Assembly (NCBI GenBank): GCA_000750105.3
Contig: JPHH03000057.1
Span: 62,001-126,000 of the forward strand
DNA from: Tolypocladium sp. Sup5 PDA-1
Lineage: Eukaryota > Ascomycota > Sordariomycetes > Hypocreales > Ophiocordycipitaceae
Length of the DNA stretch: 64,000 nucleotides
Direction of reading: 5' to 3'
Shown here one piece after another: positions 11,801 through 21,928 of this stretch. The position numbers and the translations under genes are program-made. Under the pieces are notes generated by a model. It was given only the letters and a program-made list of their open reading frames with translations. It did not search any database and was not told where the DNA came from. Each line of letters starts with the position of its first letter. Within the stretch, counting starts at the first letter, position 1.

Positions 11801-12957
11801 CAAGAGGCAACCGTCGTTGGGCATCTTGCATCAGCGTCATCGACCCTGTGGATGAGGAGCCGAAAGTATTGCAGACCTTCGATCTGGAAAGCAACGAGTC
11901 TGCCGTGAGCGCCACCATTGTGCCATTTGCCAGCCAAGATGGCGAGAGCTTTCTCGTCGTCGGCACCGGAAAAGACATCGTGGTAAATCCTCGAAGTTTC
12001 TCAGAGGCTTACATCCACGTGTATCGCCTCCATGACGGTGGTCGAGAGATCGAGTTTGTGCACAAGACGGCGGTCGAAGAGCTGCCCAAGGCCCTGGTAC
12101 CATTCCAAGGGAAGCTTTTGGCTGGAATCGGGAAGGTTGTGCGGGTGTATGATCTGGGCATGCGGCAACTGCTTCGGAAAGCCCAAGCAGAAGCTGCCCC
12201 ACAGCAGATTGTGTCCCTGAACACCCAGGGGAACCGAATCACCGTCGGCGATGTTCAACAGGGCGTCACCTTTGTGTCGTATAAACCAGCAACCAACAAG
12301 CTGATTCCGTTCGCGGACGATACCATCGCCAGGTGGACGACTTGCACAACCATGGTGGACTACGAATCAGTTGCCGGCGGCGACAAGTTCGGCAACTTTT
12401 ACATTGTGCGATGCCCTGCCAAGGCAAGCGGCGAAGCAGATGAGGAGGATTCCGGCATCCATTTGACCAACGCAAGGGAGTATCTGCATGGAACATCCCA
12501 CCGACTGGACCTCATGTGCCATTTCTACACCCAGGACATCCCCACCAGCATTGCCAAAACGAGCCTTGTTGTGGGCGGACAAGACGTGCTGGTTTGGAGC
12601 GGGCTGATGGGCACAATCGGTGTCTTCATTCCGCTCGTCAGTCGAGAGGATGCCGACTTCTTCCAGAGCCTTGAACAACATCTCCGGACCGAGGACCCAC
12701 CGTTGGCGGGACGCGACCACTTGATGTACCGCGGCTATTATGCCCCTGTCAAGGGCATCATTGACGGTGATCTCTGCGAAAAATACAATCTTCTCTCTAA
12801 TGACAAGAAGATGATGATTGCTGGAGAGCTGGATCGGTCGGTCCGAGAGATTGAGAGAAAGATCTCTGTAATGCTCCCCATGCTGCGGCCGCCTTTACAA
12901 GGACATGTGCTAACTACCTCACCTCATCAGGATATTCGGACCCGATCGGCCTTTTAA
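8899..12957 (+). CDS. RSE1: pre-mRNA-splicing factor Rse1 (SF3b130/SF3B3)
   Basis: Exons 8899-9142, 9282-11385, 11580-12867 and 12931-12957 give 1,220 aa, the usual size of this family. The first in-frame ATG starts MATTSNMFLYSLTIQPP. Intron 1 has a GC donor (AAAG|GCACGT) with GGCTAAC branch and TTGCTAG acceptor; only this junction gives GSNKDFLIVASDSGRI. Intron 2 (194 nt) joins to SILSIDRLGETLTQKS. Intron 3 (63 nt) adds a 27-nt last exon ending in DIRTRSAF. The protein has the MMS1-N and CPSF-A beta-propeller architecture of the DDB1/CPSF160 family. Rse1 is a core SF3b subunit of the U2 snRNP that supports branch-site recognition in the nucleus. Confidence 0.95.
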
Positions 12958-13184
12958 CGAAAACCCGGCAAACTCGGGATGTACGCGACGCGATGTATAA
13001 TGTATTACAGTTGTTACAAGCCAAGTTGGGTGGAGTGTGGCGTTGGAGTACTGTACAGGTTCATCAAAGGTCCTAGATATGGACGGAGCATCCAACGGTT
13101 GGATGCGCGTCATCAGCACGTTACATGAAGTATGAAGTCTTGATACCCCATGCTCGAGGACGTCGTTGACAAAGCCCTGTGCGC

Positions 13185-14050
13185 TTACAGGCCCCGCCAA
13201 AACGGCCCTCGGCTCTTGTGCCCTTTCCTAGTCATGCTGTCCTTGCCAAGCTTCTGTCTGGGGTGGGCCTTCTCCCAAGCCTCATCATCGAAGTATGACT
13301 CTACGGCAGCTGCGAGATCATAGCCGGATTGCTCGAGATACAGCAAGGCGACGTCATAGTCGGAGACCTTGCAGGATGTCATGAAGCGGCGAATTTTCCC
13401 CTTTCGCAGCTCTTCATCCTCGCCCTCGACCGGTCTTGGGGACAGACTGACACCGTCCGTATAGTACTCGCCGGGAATCAGTATTGTTCTCCGGCCGAGC
13501 AACAGGTGGTCGCTGGTAATGTTGTTTGCGCGTCGCAGAGCAGCGGCTGGGACGCCGTATCGAAGGGAGAGCGATGCGACGCTGTCGTGTTCGTGGTCGA
13601 GAAAGTGCAGAGTGTCGTCTTCAATGATCTTTCCCTGGTCGGCCGCGAGCGCCGCCTTTTCGTCCTCGGCCTCGCTCGGTTTGGCGATGGTGGTCAGGGA
13701 GTACGGTGGCGGTGGAGCGGTGGACGCCTGGGCTGTCGTGGCTCGGGTGGACGGGACGGAAGTGTAGGATGGAGGGTCTTTCAGTCTTTGCGGCAGAGGG
13801 GACGGCGTGGTTGACACTTGGCAGTAAGGGCAGTAGCCTGCAAACCGCTGGTTGCTCTGGATGCTTGTGTCAACGGGGAAGGGAGGCCCAGGAGGCGGCA
13901 CGGGATGGAGGAGCAACGGCGAACCTGGATGCATTTACCACAGATGACCCGGGCGCAGCACTCTACCCTGCGGTCCTCCGGCAGAGGCTTCCTTGACGTT
14001 TGCGGAGAGGACGATGAGAGGACTGTCGCGCAGGTGCAGCAAGACTCCAT
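13185..14050 (-). CDS. intracellular LysM protein with RING-like Cys cluster and UBA-like C-terminus
   Basis: Exons 14050-13925 and 13856-13185, with a 68-nt intron, give 265 aa. There is no signal peptide, so this is not a secreted LysM effector. The N-terminus has cysteines at 4, 5, 7, 31, 32, 37, 40, 51 and 54 (C-x2-C, C-x4-C-x2-C, C-x2-C spacing), which suggests a RING- or zinc-ribbon-like fold; the intron lies inside this cluster and splicing completes it (CGKCIQ|SNQRFAGYCPYC). A proline-rich linker follows, then one LysM at about 125-171 (DSVASLSLRYGVPAAALRRA...RTILIP). Residues about 199-237 (SDYDVALLYLEQSGYDLAAA, then a FDDEAWE motif) resemble a UBA-like helical domain. The LysM call is firm. 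The zinc and UBA-like calls are pattern-based. Confidence 0.85.
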
Positions 14051-14655
14051 GTTAGACTAGATGCATGAATCCATGATGGATACCATCTTCACCAAGAGGC
14101 GACTTGGAGATACCAGTGCAGGCTGACAAGCCCGTGACCAATCACGTCATGGAAGAGCCAACCATCTGCAGCACCAACGCCACTCACACACCTCTCTGCA
14201 TCCGATCCAGCATACCTTGGCAAGCTTGGTCTAAGGCCTGAGCAGAATACAAAGCAGTCCGTGCGTTTGGCTGTGTTGACTGAAGTACAGCGATGCATGT
14301 GCGAGCCGAGTAAAGCAAGGTAACCAGCCATGTGTAGAAGTAATACTTTGCGAAGTCGTCGTCAGGGAGGGTCGTATCAGGGTCGTGATACGTCATTCAT
14401 GGTGTGCGCAAGTCCTCCGGGTTATTTTGTCCACCTCTCTTGCCGCCACATTTTCCAGACGTTGAACGCCAGCCTTGCGCGCCACTTGCAGGTAAACCTG
14501 GCTTCTCCAACAACGACACAAGTCCGTCTGTGACCGCCGCTTCAGGAATCGAAACTGGCAACTCCAGCGATTACACCAAGCCAATCAAGGGACAATCCCG
14601 TTTCGCCAACGAGACACGCATCCTGCCGCCGGATCGCGAGACGACAGCGTTCAAG
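14051..14655. other. divergent region between the LysM and DUF2040 genes
   Basis: About 600 bp between two oppositely oriented starts. It should contain both promoters. A weak 70-codon minus-strand ORF lies inside it and is listed separately. No tRNA or repeat was seen. Confidence 0.4.
14184..14396 (-). CDS. weak candidate small ORF, 70 aa
   Basis: ATG-started frame whose translation begins MTYHDPDTTLPDDDFAKYYF and continues through a hydrophobic TWLVTLLYSARTCIAVL segment to a polar end. I do not recognise it. The composition looks more protein-like than neighbouring shadow frames (acidic start, one helix-like segment), and the frame ends at GTGTGTGA, which could also be a splice donor. It lies upstream of the LysM gene on the same strand, in the leader zone of the opposite gene. 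It may be chance. Confidence 0.2.
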   Translation of the reverse strand: MTYHDPDTTLPDDDFAKYYFYTWLVTLLYSARTCIAVLQSTQPNARTALYSAQALDQACQGMLDRMQRGV

Positions 14656-15858
14656 ATGAGCAAACCTGGCTGGGCCTTTGGCCTCAACCTGGCGAAAAAG
14701 CCCGCCGCAGCAAAACCAGCGCCACCAAAGAGAAAACCGATGTTTGGCGGCGACGACGATTCCGACGATGACGGCGCAAACGGTTCGGCAAAGGTGGAAG
14801 AGATTGGGGGCGAACTCGACTTCGGTTCTGCAGCCTCAGGGCAAGCGTCAAGGAAAGGGTTGAAATCGAAAAACACACTGCCTGCACAACCGCCGAAATT
14901 AAAGGCAAAGGGTCAACCAAGCGCCATATTTGGAGATCTCTCCAGCTCCCTGTCATCCCGCAAGAACGCCGAAGCAGCCGAAGGACTGGACCCCAGCGTC
15001 TACGAATACGATTCGGTGTACGACTCCCTCAAGCCCAAGAAGCAAGCCACGAAAGAGGACGCCGAGCGAAAGCCAAAATACATGCAAAGCCTGCTGCAGG
15101 CGGCTGAAGTGCGCAAGCGCGATGCGCTGATTGCCGAAGAGAAGAAGATCGCGCGCGAGCGCGAGGCCGAAGGCGACGAATACGCCGGGAAAGAAAAGTT
15201 TGTGACGGAGGCCTACAAGAAACAACAGGAAGAGAACAAACGACTGGAAGAAGAAGAGAAGCGGAGGGAAGAGGAAGAGACCAAGAAGAACAAGGGGGGC
15301 GGTATGTCGGCCTTTTACAGGAAACTGCTGGACAAGGACGAAGAGAGGCACGCCGAGGCTGTCAAGGCTGCGGAAGAGCGGGCAAGAGATGGACCGAAGC
15401 CCGATCAAGGTGACGACGATGAGGAGGACAAGGACAAGGCTGAGACAGCGCTGGCCCGAGAGCTTAACGAGAAAGGAGCGTCTGTGGCTGTGAACGAAGA
15501 CGGTCAGGTTGTCGACAAGCGGCAGCTTCTCAGAGGCGGCCTCAATATCGGCGCAAAGAAGAAGGAGGCGGTGCAGCGGGAGGCTGACAGGCCCAAGGAT
15601 ACCGATCGGCGACAGTTCAACAATGGCGCGCAGGTCAACAGGAAGCAGGCCATGAGGGAGCGCCAGACGCGCATGATGGAGGAGCAGCTGGAGCAGTCGA
15701 TGAAGCGCTCGAGGGAGACGGAAGAGACGCAACGACAGGAAGCTGAGCGGGCGGCCAAGAGTCGCAAGACGGAGGGCGAGATCTCGAGTGCAAAGGAGAG
15801 ATATCTTGCCAGAAAGCGGGCGGCCGAAGAGGCGAAGAGCAAGGGCTTGGCCGAATAG
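14656..15858 (+). CDS. DUF2040 / NSRP1-like splicing-associated protein
   Basis: A single exon of 400 aa. The ATG at 14656 is the first in-frame ATG, although the frame is open further upstream, and it gives the family start MSKPGWAFGLNLAKK. Features include an acidic stretch (DDDSDDDG), the conserved region LDPSVYEYDSVYDSLK followed by KPKYMQSLLQAAEVRKRD, and a long charged E/K/R coiled coil. A second conserved block (SAFYRKLLDKDEERHAEAV) is the core of the DUF2040 (nuclear speckle splicing regulatory protein 1) family. The C-terminal part is basic and helical. Metazoan NSRP1 affects alternative splice-site choice; a nuclear RNA-processing role here is inferred from the family. Confidence 0.85.
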   Translation: MSKPGWAFGLNLAKKPAAAKPAPPKRKPMFGGDDDSDDDGANGSAKVEEIGGELDFGSAASGQASRKGLKSKNTLPAQPPKLKAKGQPSAIFGDLSSSLSSRKNAEAAEGLDPSVYEYDSVYDSLKPKKQATKEDAERKPKYMQSLLQAAEVRKRDALIAEEKKIAREREAEGDEYAGKEKFVTEAYKKQQEENKRLEEEEKRREEEETKKNKGGGMSAFYRKLLDKDEERHAEAVKAAEERARDGPKPDQGDDDEEDKDKAETALARELNEKGASVAVNEDGQVVDKRQLLRGGLNIGAKKKEAVQREADRPKDTDRRQFNNGAQVNRKQAMRERQTRMMEEQLEQSMKRSRETEETQRQEAERAAKSRKTEGEISSAKERYLARKRAAEEAKSKGLAE

Positions 15859-16143
15859 ACGAGGATAGATACCCAGCAATCAGGTGCACAATTGGCCATA
15901 TATTGGCTAGACAAGTTGCGATTTGAACTTTAGACTCCTTCGTATATGTGAACACAGCGACCGTGGGAGGCCGATCTAAGTTGCTATCCAGGGTTCCTCC
16001 CCTAAAAGGTGATGATACAGCCCTTAACGCATTGCGCCCATCATCACAGCCAATGGTACAGAACCACAACAATATCGTACACCCCATGCAGTATTCGGCA
16101 TTCCTTTCTCACTTGCGACGCCGTCGAAGGAGGGTTTGCCTTG

Positions 16144-16470
16144 TTACTGGTTGCCCTGCTCCTGTCGTATCCTGTTGATGTAGGCCGAGTTGACCTGGTT
16201 CCACGCCGCCATGTACTTTTCCATGCACGTCGTCATGCACGTCTGCTCGCCGCTGGAGAGGGAGCTGCCGGGCTTGGGCACGCACTTGTCGAAGCAGTTT
16301 TCCTGGAGTTTCTGCGCGGGCGATACGTCAGCTAACCATCCACACACCCTGCCTGGCTGGCAGGGTGGAACAGTGCATGGTCATACCTCGATGAGGACTC
16401 GGGCGTTGGCCAGGTTCGCCTCGGCGAGGACCTGTTTCATGACCGATTGCTTAACGGAGCTGGAGTCCAT
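16144..16470 (-). CDS. TIM13: mitochondrial import inner membrane translocase subunit Tim13
   Basis: Exons 16470-16387 and 16311-16144, with a 75-nt intron, give 83 aa, the normal size of a small Tim chaperone. The paired CX3C motifs are CFDKC and CMTTC. The start MDSSSVKQSVMKQVLAEANL and the LIE|KLQENCF junction fit Tim13. Tim13 partners Tim8 in the intermembrane space and escorts hydrophobic precursors to the TIM22 complex. Small Tims usually enter by the Mia40 pathway without a presequence, and none is seen here. Confidence 0.93.
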
Positions 16471-16976
16471 GGTGGCAGCGTGTTTATCGCGAGTTGTGAC
16501 GTCGGGGTGGATGAGCGAGTGCAATGCGTAGCAGGGCTCGGGAAAAGCTTTGAAAGCCTCGACGGCTGCGACGGGCTCTCGCAGCGCAAGGCTGTGTGGC
16601 TTGTGCGTGGCGCTTCGGCCCAGCGCACCGACAGCACTGGGGCGGGTGTGGCGGTGCGACAAGGGGGATTCGAGCTGTGCTGGGTCGGGGACTCGGCTCG
16701 GGAACCCCAGGATCCTTTTTTTGGCAGCTCGTTGGATGGGAAGAGGACAGCTGTGCTAGCTGCGACTTCTGACGATACCCTGCCTTGGCCACACCACGGC
16801 TCCTCAGCGACCCCCATTTACTACTCCTTCGTTTAACCTATCCCTCCGATCGACGGTCGCGTGAGCCGAGCTACGGCGCCGAGGCAGGACCGATTGTCAG
16901 CTATTGGCCTCTTTGTTTTCTCGTCTCTTTGTTCCGCGTCACGATCCCCCAGTCCGTGGAGGCACGCACGCCCATC
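16471..16976. promoter_or_regulatory. divergent upstream region TIM13 / L-type lectin
   Basis: 506 bp between opposite start codons. Open frames here are shadows without family similarity. No specific element could be assigned. Confidence 0.4.
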
Positions 16977-18118
16977 ATGCGGCTACCCTCTGTGTCGGCC
17001 GCGCTCCTCGCGGCGCTCGCGTGCACGGTCGACGCCACCGACCGCGATGACTTGAAGAGCATATCGGTTCGTCGAGGCAATGGATGATGACGAAGACGCG
17101 TTCGATTTGGGCTAACGACTTTGCCACAGCTGCGGACGCATAGCCTGCAACAGGTCGGTCGCGAAACGCTCAGGGGCGCACGCACGTGAAGACGCCGTGA
17201 AGCTGACTGGGATCCATCAACGCAGCCTTACCTCGACTCGGACATGCAAAGCCGCTGGTTCGACTTTGGAGGTGACACCATCGTCCGGACAGACTCGTAC
17301 GTGCTCGACTCGAATTTACGCACGGCGGAGCATGCCTGTTGACCCGTGCTTCTAGGTACATCCGCCTGACGTCCGACCGCCCCTCGCAATCCGGTTGGCT
17401 CTTCTCGCGCGTGCCGCTGACGGCGACCAACTGGGAGGTCGAGGTCGAGTTCAAGATCTCGGGCAGCAACCAGCTCTACGGCGATGGCTTCGCCATGTGG
17501 ATCACCAAGCAGCGCGGGCAGCAGGGCCCGGTGTTCGGCTCGGTCGACAGGTTCGAGGGCCTGGGCATCTTCATCGACACGTACAAGAACAACCGGCCGG
17601 GCGTCGTCTTCCCCTACGTCATGGCCATGTTCGGCGACGGGCAGACGACGTACGACAAGAACAACGACGGCAAGGACGCCGAGCTGGCCGGCTGCTCCGC
17701 AAGGGGCATCCGCCACGCGACCGTGCCCACCAAGCTGCGCCTGACGTACATCCAGGACAAGCAGCTGCGCATGGAGCTGCAGTACAAGTCCGAGGACGAG
17801 TGGCAGCTGTGCTTCGAGACGGAGCAGCCCCCGGCCATCCCCAATATCGCCTACCTCGGCTTCAGCGCCGAGACGGGCGAGCTCAGCGACAACCACGACA
17901 TCATCTCCGTCTCGGCCAAGAACCTCTACAGCAGCCCCGGCATGACGGGCAGCACCTCCAACAAGGGCAAGGGCAGCCGCAGCAAGAGCCATCCGGTCAA
18001 GGAGGGCGGCAGCTGGACGTGGTTCTTTACCAAGATCTTCCTGTTCGCCATGGTCTGCGGCGGCAGCTACGTCGGCTACACGGCCTACCGGGCGAAGAGC
18101 AAGAGTCATCGGTTCTGA
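16977..18118 (+). CDS. VIP36/ERGIC-53-type L-type lectin, secretory-pathway cargo receptor
   Basis: Exons 16977-17066, 17130-17153 (24 nt), 17226-17296 and 17356-18118 give 315 aa. The introns are 63, 72 and 59 nt. Residues 1 to about 19 form a signal peptide (MRLPSVSAALLAALACTVDA). The lectin domain starts at LRTHSLQQPYLDSD and carries the family motifs GDGFAMWIT, FGSVDRFEGLGIFIDTYKN and, near its end, YLGFSAETGELSDNHDI. A Ser/Lys linker precedes one membrane segment (about 283-306, WFFTKIFLFAMVCGGSY) and a 9-residue cytosolic tail ending KSHRF. The short form without the Emp47/ERGIC-53 coiled coil resembles VIP36/VIPL. The tail has no clear KKxx signal. It likely binds high-mannose glycoproteins in the ER-Golgi route. 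Confidence 0.9.
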
Positions 18119-20099
18119 GCGTGGTAGTGTGCGGGCCTGACTTATGGAAGGGGGACGATGGGTTATGGGATGATGGATGGGCTGGGACGGACATCAAAAG
18201 CTTGCATGACTGGCAATTTTCCTTTGTGCTGGTGGTTTTTGTGTGAGTACGGGAGGTCATGGATAGCTGTGGGATATAGGGGTTTGATGCAAGAGAGGTG
18301 AAGACGCGTTTTCTGTTGAATGAATTCACGATTAAGCCGGTGAAGGGGAGATGGGGCGAAGGTCTAATAGGAGCAAGCAGTTTTGTTGGTTGCGTAAGTC
18401 TGACTGAACATGCTTGCTTTATGGTTCAACTTGCCGCCCAATCCGGACATGGCATGCAACTGGGCAACTGGGAAGCCAGCCCCCCAAGCCCCCATCCAGC
18501 CAGCCCATGGGGGGACGCGGGGAAACAGAGAACTCTATGGGCAAGAACCCGCAGAGCGGACCGGTGGTAATGGGTCGGTCAATTGCCGAAGGCTTCCCTT
18601 TCGTCCTGCACCAAAGACGTGATGCAGTTTGCTGGCCGGCTGGTCTAGGGTAGGGAGCCAAGCTTCCGGTGTTGGGGTTGGTGATGCCATTTTCGGGATC
18701 TCATCCCAGCAACAGGTGCAATTGATCTCGGAGCACACCTCAGGTAGGTACGGATAGCTAGGGGTAATACCTAAGTTATCTGCCTGGCCCGAACGGCAGG
18801 AAATGACCCGCCGGCGCACGTAGAAGGAATGCGGAGGGACGTCTTCCCCGGGCCAGCTCGACCCCACCTTGACCTCGCCCCCCTCATCGGCTCTACGGAC
18901 TACTCGTAGGTTGGCTGCATCCCCCAAGAGTTCGCCCCAGCAGGTCGGCCGTGGCAGATGATCAGTGGGATCACCGTCTGGCGAGTCAGGGCTGATGATC
19001 TTGACTGAACAACATCTCCGGCCTTACCTATTGCGAACTACCAATTGCGCAGTCCACAAACGCAGGCGCTCTTATTGCCCACTGTCACGGAACTGTTGTC
19101 CGTCCTCGGAAGCTCAGGCAAACAGAGCCGCCGAGCTCCAGCTTTAGGTTCACCAGCCAACAACTCACTCACGTCGGGGCTGTGGTGTCGTTCCGCTGCA
19201 TCCATCGTCACATCGCATCTGCCCTCTCCTCCCGCTTTCCCCTCGCGCGCATCGATCGATACAGCGCGCACCCCCTGCCCATCTGCCACTCGTCGCTCGA
19301 TCTTGCATCGGCCAATCGCTTCGGCAAGGCAATTCTGACCTGCCCGATTGCCCTTGACCAGCAGCGCGGATCCACTGGCTGCGATACGACGACGACGAAC
19401 GGGCGGCGGCTGTACATAGCACCACTAACACGCACCGCACCCGCACCGCACCCGCACCGCACCGCAACGCTGCGCTGAGCTGCGCTGGCTAGGTACGGCG
19501 AAGAACAGTGTGAGGTGGCCTTTGGAGAAAGAAATTCCACCTCTTCTGGCGCTATCCAGGACAAAGGGCAATCAGGCAGCGAGTTACCGAGCTGTCGGGT
19601 TGAATGCGCCGAGAACAAGGGCTGTCTTTACTCCTCCACGGGTAAGAAGAGGACGAGAACGAAGACGCAATTGATCACTGCAACGGCAATTGCGCGGCGC
19701 AACAGCAGCACGCCTTAAACCAAGGTCGCCTCGGCTGCTCGCTTGCTCTTGTTCTGTTGCAGTATCCTGGAGACGGCGATTGTCGGCATTGGCACGACCG
19801 CATCCGATCCCGACCCTCACCTCACCTCCTCACCTCACTCAACTTGCAAGCTCGAGCACCAATCCGTCATCTGTCATCCCTCCATCCCCCCACCACCGGT
19901 CCACCACCGCTCGCACTCCTCCCGCTCCCCGCTGCCGCCGCTCCGTCTCCCACGCCCTCTCTTGCGACGAACCAGCGCGACCCGACTCGACTCCCCTTGT
20001 CGCTCCCAGCCCGCTGCCGTCACCCGCGGCATCCCCCCCCCAGTTCAATTGAACAAGCCAACATTGCCTCGTGCTCGTCCCTCTTCCCCCGCGTCCCTC
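18119..20099. other. 2-kb gene-poor region and CT-rich leader upstream of PKA
   Basis: No gene is supported between the lectin stop and the kinase start. The last about 300 bp are strongly C/T-rich, as in many fungal 5' leaders. The kinase frame is open upstream to about 19743 but has no ATG before 20100. There is a short tandem repeat at 19431-19463 (listed) and AGGTAGGTAC-type sequence near 18743. The length fits a complex promoter. Confidence 0.45.
19431..19463. repeat. three tandem copies of CGCACCGCACC
   Basis: Three perfect 11-nt copies are followed by a degenerate GCAACGC. They lie about 640 bp upstream of the PKA start, in the probable promoter or leader. Confidence 0.9.
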
Positions 20100-21928
20100 A
20101 TGCCTTCACTCGGCGGCTTCCTCAAGAAGAAGCGGACGAGGGACAGCCATCCTGACCCCTCCACGTCGAACCCCACCAGCCCCGTCGCAGCTACGAGTAC
20201 GACGCCGTCCAAGCCCTTCGGCTCGAGCTCGTCGCAGCAGCGATCCTCCGCCTTTTCCTCGGGCTCCCAGCAGCAGGCAGGAGCACCAGGAACAGCGGCC
20301 CAGCCTGGCCCGCCCTCGACGTCGCCATCTGCTCACGCGCAAGTGCCGGCGGCTGACTCGACGCAGCAGCCGACGCAGCAGCAGCAGATGAATCCCGCCG
20401 GGGCCCAGCAGGGCGCCTCCTACGCGACGACGCAGCACGATCCGCAGAACCTGCCCACGATCCGCAACCTCATCCACCAGCAGCCTCAGAATGACGGCAC
20501 CGCCGCCAGCAACAGCAACAACAACGCCTTCCAGTCTCCCTCGCCGTACTCTGCCTCGCTAGGGCCTCCGATGAACCACGGCCAGAGCACGAGCCCGGGC
20601 ACCGATCCGTCTCGCATGCAGCAGCAACAACAGCAGGCCTACCCACATCCCCCGACGATGCAGTCGAACCAGCAGCCCGGGGCGCAGCACCCTGACCAAC
20701 AGATGCAACAGCAGCATCAGCCGCAACACCAACACCAATCGAGCCAGGGGTCCACCCCCCGCATCACCAAGGGCAAGTACTCGTTGGCCGATTTCGAGAT
20801 ACTGAGGACGCTCGGCACTGGTAGCTTCGGGCGCGTTCATCTGGTCCAATCGAAGCACAACCAACGGTTCTACGCCGTCAAGGTGCTCAAGAAGGCCCAG
20901 GTCGTCAAGATGAAGCAGGTGGAGCACACAAACGACGAGCGCCGCATGCTGAGCGATGTCAAGCACCCCTTCCTCATCACCCTCTGGGGCACGTTCCAGG
21001 ACTGGAAGAGCCTCTACATGGTCATGGACTTTGTCGAGGGCGGCGAGCTCTTTTCACTGTTGCGGAAGTCGGGGGTGAGTTGCCCAATGCTGTCACCTAG
21101 TGCTTTCTTCGGGGGTGTCCCTTGACTGACATTGCAACCCAGCGCTTCCCGAACCCCGTCGCCAAGTTCTACGCCGCAGAGGCCACGCTGGCGCTCGAGT
21201 ACCTGCATTCCAAAAACATCATCTACCGAGACCTGAAGCCCGAGAACCTGCTGCTGGACCGGCACGGGCATCTCAAAATCACCGACTTTGGCTTCGCCAA
21301 GCGGGTGCCTGACAAGACTTGGACCCTGTGCGGTACGCCAGACTATCTTGCTCCCGAGGTGGTCTCTAACAAGGGATACAACAAATCTGTGGACTGGTGA
21401 GTGCTGCTCTCTAATGCAGAGGAAGTGGGACACCGTTGAATAAGGGCAATGGCTGACACTGGGCAGGTGGTCTCTTGGCATCCTGATATACGAAATGCTC
21501 TGCGGCTACACGCCCTTTTGGGACAGCGGGTCGCCCATGAGGATATACGAAAACATCCTCAAGGGCAAAGTCAAGTACCCTGCGTACATCAACGCGGAGG
21601 CGCAAAATCTGCTCGAGAGGCTCATCACGGCCGACTTGACCAAGAGACTGGGCAACTTGTACGGGGGCTCGCAAGACGTCAAGAGCCATCCCTGGTTCGC
21701 AGAAGTGACCTGGGACAGGCTAGCACGCAAGGATATCGACGCCCCTTACACCCCTCCCGTCAAGGCCGGCTCGGGGGATGCAAGCCAGTTTGACAGATAT
21801 CCCGAGGACCCGGAGAAGTACGGGGTTGCCGGAGGATCTGACGAGTGAGTCGATGTTTGAGGTTCCTCGACTTGATGATGGATAACTGACATGCGTCTAG
21901 GTTCGGGCACCTGTTTACGGAGTTTTGA
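20100..21928 (+). CDS. cAMP-dependent protein kinase catalytic subunit
   Basis: Exons 20100-21074, 21143-21396, 21467-21844 and 21901-21928 give 544 aa. Introns (68, 70 and 56 nt) have GTGAGT-type donors. The N-terminal about 230 residues are Q/S/P-rich and disordered, an extension typical of filamentous fungal PKA-C. The kinase domain has the P-loop GTGSFGRV, the VAIK-equivalent YAVKVLKK, catalytic loop RDLKPENLLLD (about 354), DFG, and the activation loop TWTLCGTPDYLAPE with the Thr phosphorylated in PKA. The last exon supplies the AGC C-terminal motif FTEF, which supports the splice model. It is inhibited by the regulatory subunit and released by cAMP; in fungi it controls growth, sporulation and nutrient sensing. 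Confidence 0.95.

Noticed and set aside
13185..14050. Secreted LysM effector
   Set aside because: No signal peptide, an intracellular cysteine cluster, and long disordered linkers instead of a compact secreted protein.
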